In this document: piece by piece, positions 14,839 through 17,090 of the stretch
Layout of the letters: each line of letters begins with the position of its first letter
Numbering within the stretch: the first letter of the stretch is position 1
Origin: an uncultured Opitutaceae bacterium
Lineage (GTDB): Bacteria; Verrucomicrobiota; Verrucomicrobiae; Opitutales; Opitutaceae
Reading direction: 5' to 3'
NCBI GenBank assembly: GCA_946482625.1
Contig: CAMLSH010000022.1
Span: 1-17,090 of the forward strand
DNA length: 17,090 nt
Made by a program: the position numbers and the translations under genes
The notes under the pieces: generated by a model
Seen by the model: only the letters and a program-made list of their open reading frames with translations
Databases searched by the model: none
What the model was told of the DNA's origin: nothing

Positions 14839-16067
14839 ACGTGCGCACCACCGTGATCACGCCCCTCCGCCGCGCCGCCCGCCGTATCGATAAATACATA
14901 CGCCGCGCCCGCATCTACAGCCTCGCCGGCCTGCGCGAACTCGCGTTCACGCGCACCCGCCTGAATCTCCCGCGCAACCAGCTCTTCCCGCTCTGCGCTT
15001 CCCAAGCCGACGGCGTTTCCGTGCGTCTCGTCGAGCCCGAGCAAGCGTTCGTCCGCCCGCTCCCGCACATGCCCGGCGAACCGGTTCCGCATCCCAATTT
15101 CGAGAAACACAGCCGCGGCACTTTCCCCGCGAGCTATGTCGCCGAAATCTCCGGAGGTCGCGTCTGGGGTTACTACGACTCCGCCGTTCTCACCGCCGAT
15201 GGACGCCTCATTCCCGAGCTCTCGAAAGACATGTGGGGCGATCCCGCCGTCCACCCGATCTACACGCGCGCACACTTCGGCCGACCCCGTGCGCTGCCCG
15301 GTCGCACGCTGTCGTTGATCACGCCCGAAGCCGCCGGAAATTATCATCACTGGATGATCGACCTGCTCCCCCGCGCCGCCCTCGTGCAACGCGCCGGCTG
15401 GGATCTGCGCGCCTTCGACCACGTCCTGATCAAACATCGCGATCTCCCGTTCCAACGCGAAACCCTCGCCCGCCTCGGCTTGGACGAAAGCCGGATCATC
15501 CGCGTGAACGACACTGATCATTTCCAGGCCGAGACGCTCGTCGTGCCGTCGTTTCATCACGACAGCACCCTCGTCAGCGGCGCCGACCTCGACTTCGTGC
15601 GCGGCCTTTTCGCACCGCGCCAGCCCGCCGCGCCCCACCGCCGTTTGTATTTGGGCCGCCGCGACGCCGCCCACCGCCGCGTGCTCAACCACACCGGCCT
15701 CCAGTCGCTGCTCGACGCCTATGGCTTCGAAGAGCCCGTCCTCTCCGGGCTCTCCGTTGAGGCGCAAGCCCGCCTGCTTTCCGAAGCCTCCGTCGTTCTC
15801 GGGCCCAATGGCTCCGCGCTCGCAAATCTCGTCTTCGCACAACCGTCCTGCCGCGTGATCGAGTTCTACGCGCCGGACTGGGTCGTCCCGTACAACTGGA
15901 TGATCGCCGCCCATCTCGGCTGCGATTTCACCGCCATCGTCGGGCGCGGCCCGCGGCCATCGCCCAAGAACGCTCCGCGCGGCATCAAAGACGACATCGA
16001 CCTCGATCTCGCCGTTTTGAAACAAGCCCTCGACACGCTGCCGCCGCTGCCGTCGAGCGCCCACTGA
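14835..16067 (+). CDS. Family 61 glycosyltransferase (DUF563)
   Basis: This 410-residue protein carries the hallmarks of GT61: NYHHWMIDLLPRAALVQRAGW (169-189), the central HVLIKHRDLPFQRETLARLG (196-215), RRLYLGRRDAAHRRVLN (269-285), and GPNGSALANLVFAQPSCRVIEF (323-344). Bacterial members are found in capsule and exopolysaccharide clusters; plant and animal relatives are xylosyl- or GlcNAc-transferases. The N-terminus is basic (RRAARRIDKYIRRARIY) without a membrane helix. ATG at 14835 overlaps the stop of the GT4 gene (ATGA), so the two are probably coupled. The sugar transferred cannot be deduced. Confidence 0.92.
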   Translation: MNVRTTVITPLRRAARRIDKYIRRARIYSLAGLRELAFTRTRLNLPRNQLFPLCASQADGVSVRLVEPEQAFVRPLPHMPGEPVPHPNFEKHSRGTFPASYVAEISGGRVWGYYDSAVLTADGRLIPELSKDMWGDPAVHPIYTRAHFGRPRALPGRTLSLITPEAAGNYHHWMIDLLPRAALVQRAGWDLRAFDHVLIKHRDLPFQRETLARLGLDESRIIRVNDTDHFQAETLVVPSFHHDSTLVSGADLDFVRGLFAPRQPAAPHRRLYLGRRDAAHRRVLNHTGLQSLLDAYGFEEPVLSGLSVEAQARLLSEASVVLGPNGSALANLVFAQPSCRVIEFYAPDWVVPYNWMIAAHLGCDFTAIVGRGPRPSPKNAPRGIKDDIDLDLAVLKQALDTLPPLPSSAH

Positions 16068-16122
16068 TCCATCCGCGCCCTCTTCTTTCACCGATCCTCG
16101 TCGCGGTCACGCCGTCTGCATC

Positions 16123-17090
16123 ATGCTCCTCTTCACGCATCCCACCGGCAACGCCAACGTCCGCCACGCGGCCCTCGGTCTGCATCGCGCCGGGTTGATC
16201 GACGAGTTCTGGACCTGCCTCAATTACCGCGGCACCAGCCCGCTTTCCCTCCTGCTGCCCGGCGGCGTCCGCACACAACTCGCCCGCCGCTCCTTCCCCG
16301 ACGCGCTCCAGCCCCACCTGCACGCCCACCCGTGGCGCGAGGCCGCCCGCCTTTTCGCCCATCGCGCCGGCTTCAACTCGCTCGTCCGCCACGAAACCGG
16401 CCGCTTCAGTGTGGATGCGGTTTACCACTCGCTCGACCGCCGCGTCGCCCGCCGCCTGCGCGAAAAAAACTTCACCGGCCTCTATGCCTACGAAGACGGC
16501 GCCGTCTGCGGCTTCCGCGAAGCGAAAAAGCGCGGCGTGAAAACCCTCTACGATCTCCCCATCGGCTACTGGCGCGCCGCCCGCGAACTCCTCCTCGAAG
16601 AAGCCCAACGCGAACCCGCCTGGGCCTCCACGCTCATCGGCAACGACGACAGCCCCGCCAAGACCGCGCGCAAAGACGAGGAACTCGCCCTCGCCGACCG
16701 CGTGTACGTGGCCAGCAGCTACACGCTGAAAACCCTCGCCTCCGCCCCCGGCTTTTCCGCCCCGGTCGAGGTCATCCCCTACGGCGCCCCTCTCCGCCCC
16801 GCCACCGCGCCGCGCCGCGCCGAACGCGACGGCTCCGGCCCGCTCCGCGTGATCTTCGTCGGCTCGCTCGGCCAGCGCAAAGGCCTCTCCTACTTGTTCA
16901 ACGCCTGCCGCTCCCTCGGCAGCGCCGTCGAGCTCACCATCATCGGCACCCTGCCGCTCCAGCCCTGCGCCGCCTTGGAAGCCGAGTTGAAACGCGAACG
17001 CGTCCGCTGGATTCCGTCCTGCCCCCACGCCGAGGTCCTCGCCGAGATGGCCGCGCACGACGTGTTCGTTTTTCCATCTCTGTTCGAAGG
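16123..17090 (+). CDS. GT4-type glycosyltransferase, cut by the window end
   Basis: The frame opens at ATG 16123, 55 bp after the GT61 gene, and runs to the right edge without a stop (322 codons visible). The start MLLFTHPTGNANVRHAALGLHRAGLIDEFWT is a GT-B acceptor-domain beginning. The middle part (YAYEDGAVCGFREAKKRG, then TLYDLPIGYW) resembles GT4 proteins. The donor domain begins with RVIFVGSLGQRKGLSYLF (about 242-259). The last residues, FVFPSLFEG, reach the first Glu of the expected EX7E motif, so roughly 80-100 residues are missing. An upstream start is unlikely, since nothing protein-like precedes the ATG. It is probably part of the same polysaccharide operon. Confidence 0.88.
   Translation, partial: MLLFTHPTGNANVRHAALGLHRAGLIDEFWTCLNYRGTSPLSLLLPGGVRTQLARRSFPDALQPHLHAHPWREAARLFAHRAGFNSLVRHETGRFSVDAVYHSLDRRVARRLREKNFTGLYAYEDGAVCGFREAKKRGVKTLYDLPIGYWRAARELLLEEAQREPAWASTLIGNDDSPAKTARKDEELALADRVYVASSYTLKTLASAPGFSAPVEVIPYGAPLRPATAPRRAERDGSGPLRVIFVGSLGQRKGLSYLFNACRSLGSAVELTIIGTLPLQPCAALEAELKRERVRWIPSCPHAEVLAEMAAHDVFVFPSLFE

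Overview
The window is high-GC bacterial DNA. Three features together suggest a Verrucomicrobiota member of the Opitutaceae type: strong C/G preference at third codon positions, no Shine-Dalgarno motif ahead of any start examined, and the set of gene families present. This taxonomic placement is an inference from style and gene content; no rRNA or marker gene is present.

Left part (1-4917, all genes on the minus strand). The window opens inside a decayed copy of the C-terminal ATPase domain of a histidine kinase (1-163). Next comes a probable lipoprotein gene whose signal peptide (frame starting at 1170) and body (288-1106) lie in different frames. An intact two-component pair follows: an NtrC-type response regulator (4491 to 3157), then a membrane histidine kinase (3116 to 1305), 40 bp apart and transcribed in that order. 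The architecture resembles the KinB/AlgB pair. A 72-residue two-helix membrane protein (4917 to 4699) lies upstream, separated from the regulator by two hairpins, one of them with a T-run.

Middle part (4918-9571, plus strand). A tightly packed trio (5217-6653) encodes an ECF sigma factor, a 97-residue single-pass membrane protein (likely anti-sigma) and a membrane-anchored LTxxQ-motif protein of the CnrX/Spy/CpxP kind. This looks like an envelope- or metal-stress sensing module analogous to CnrH/CnrY/CnrX. The next 370 bp hold no gene but several repeats: a 9-bp perfect hairpin, an 18-bp inverted repeat around an inner hairpin, and a run of 7-bp units. Two further genes follow: an adenylate-kinase-like protein with a C-terminal extension of about 150 residues (7023-8258), and an unrecognised helical protein (8597-9571).

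Right part (9767-17090, plus strand). This is a surface-polysaccharide cluster that runs off the window. It holds a left-handed beta-helix acyltransferase, a GT2, a GT8-like enzyme, two GT-B enzymes, a GT61 enzyme and a truncated GT4. Three of the junctions are 4-nt GTGA/ATGA overlaps, so the glycosyltransferases are probably translationally coupled and build one glycan. No transporter, polymerase or flippase is visible; if they exist they lie beyond the right edge or elsewhere.
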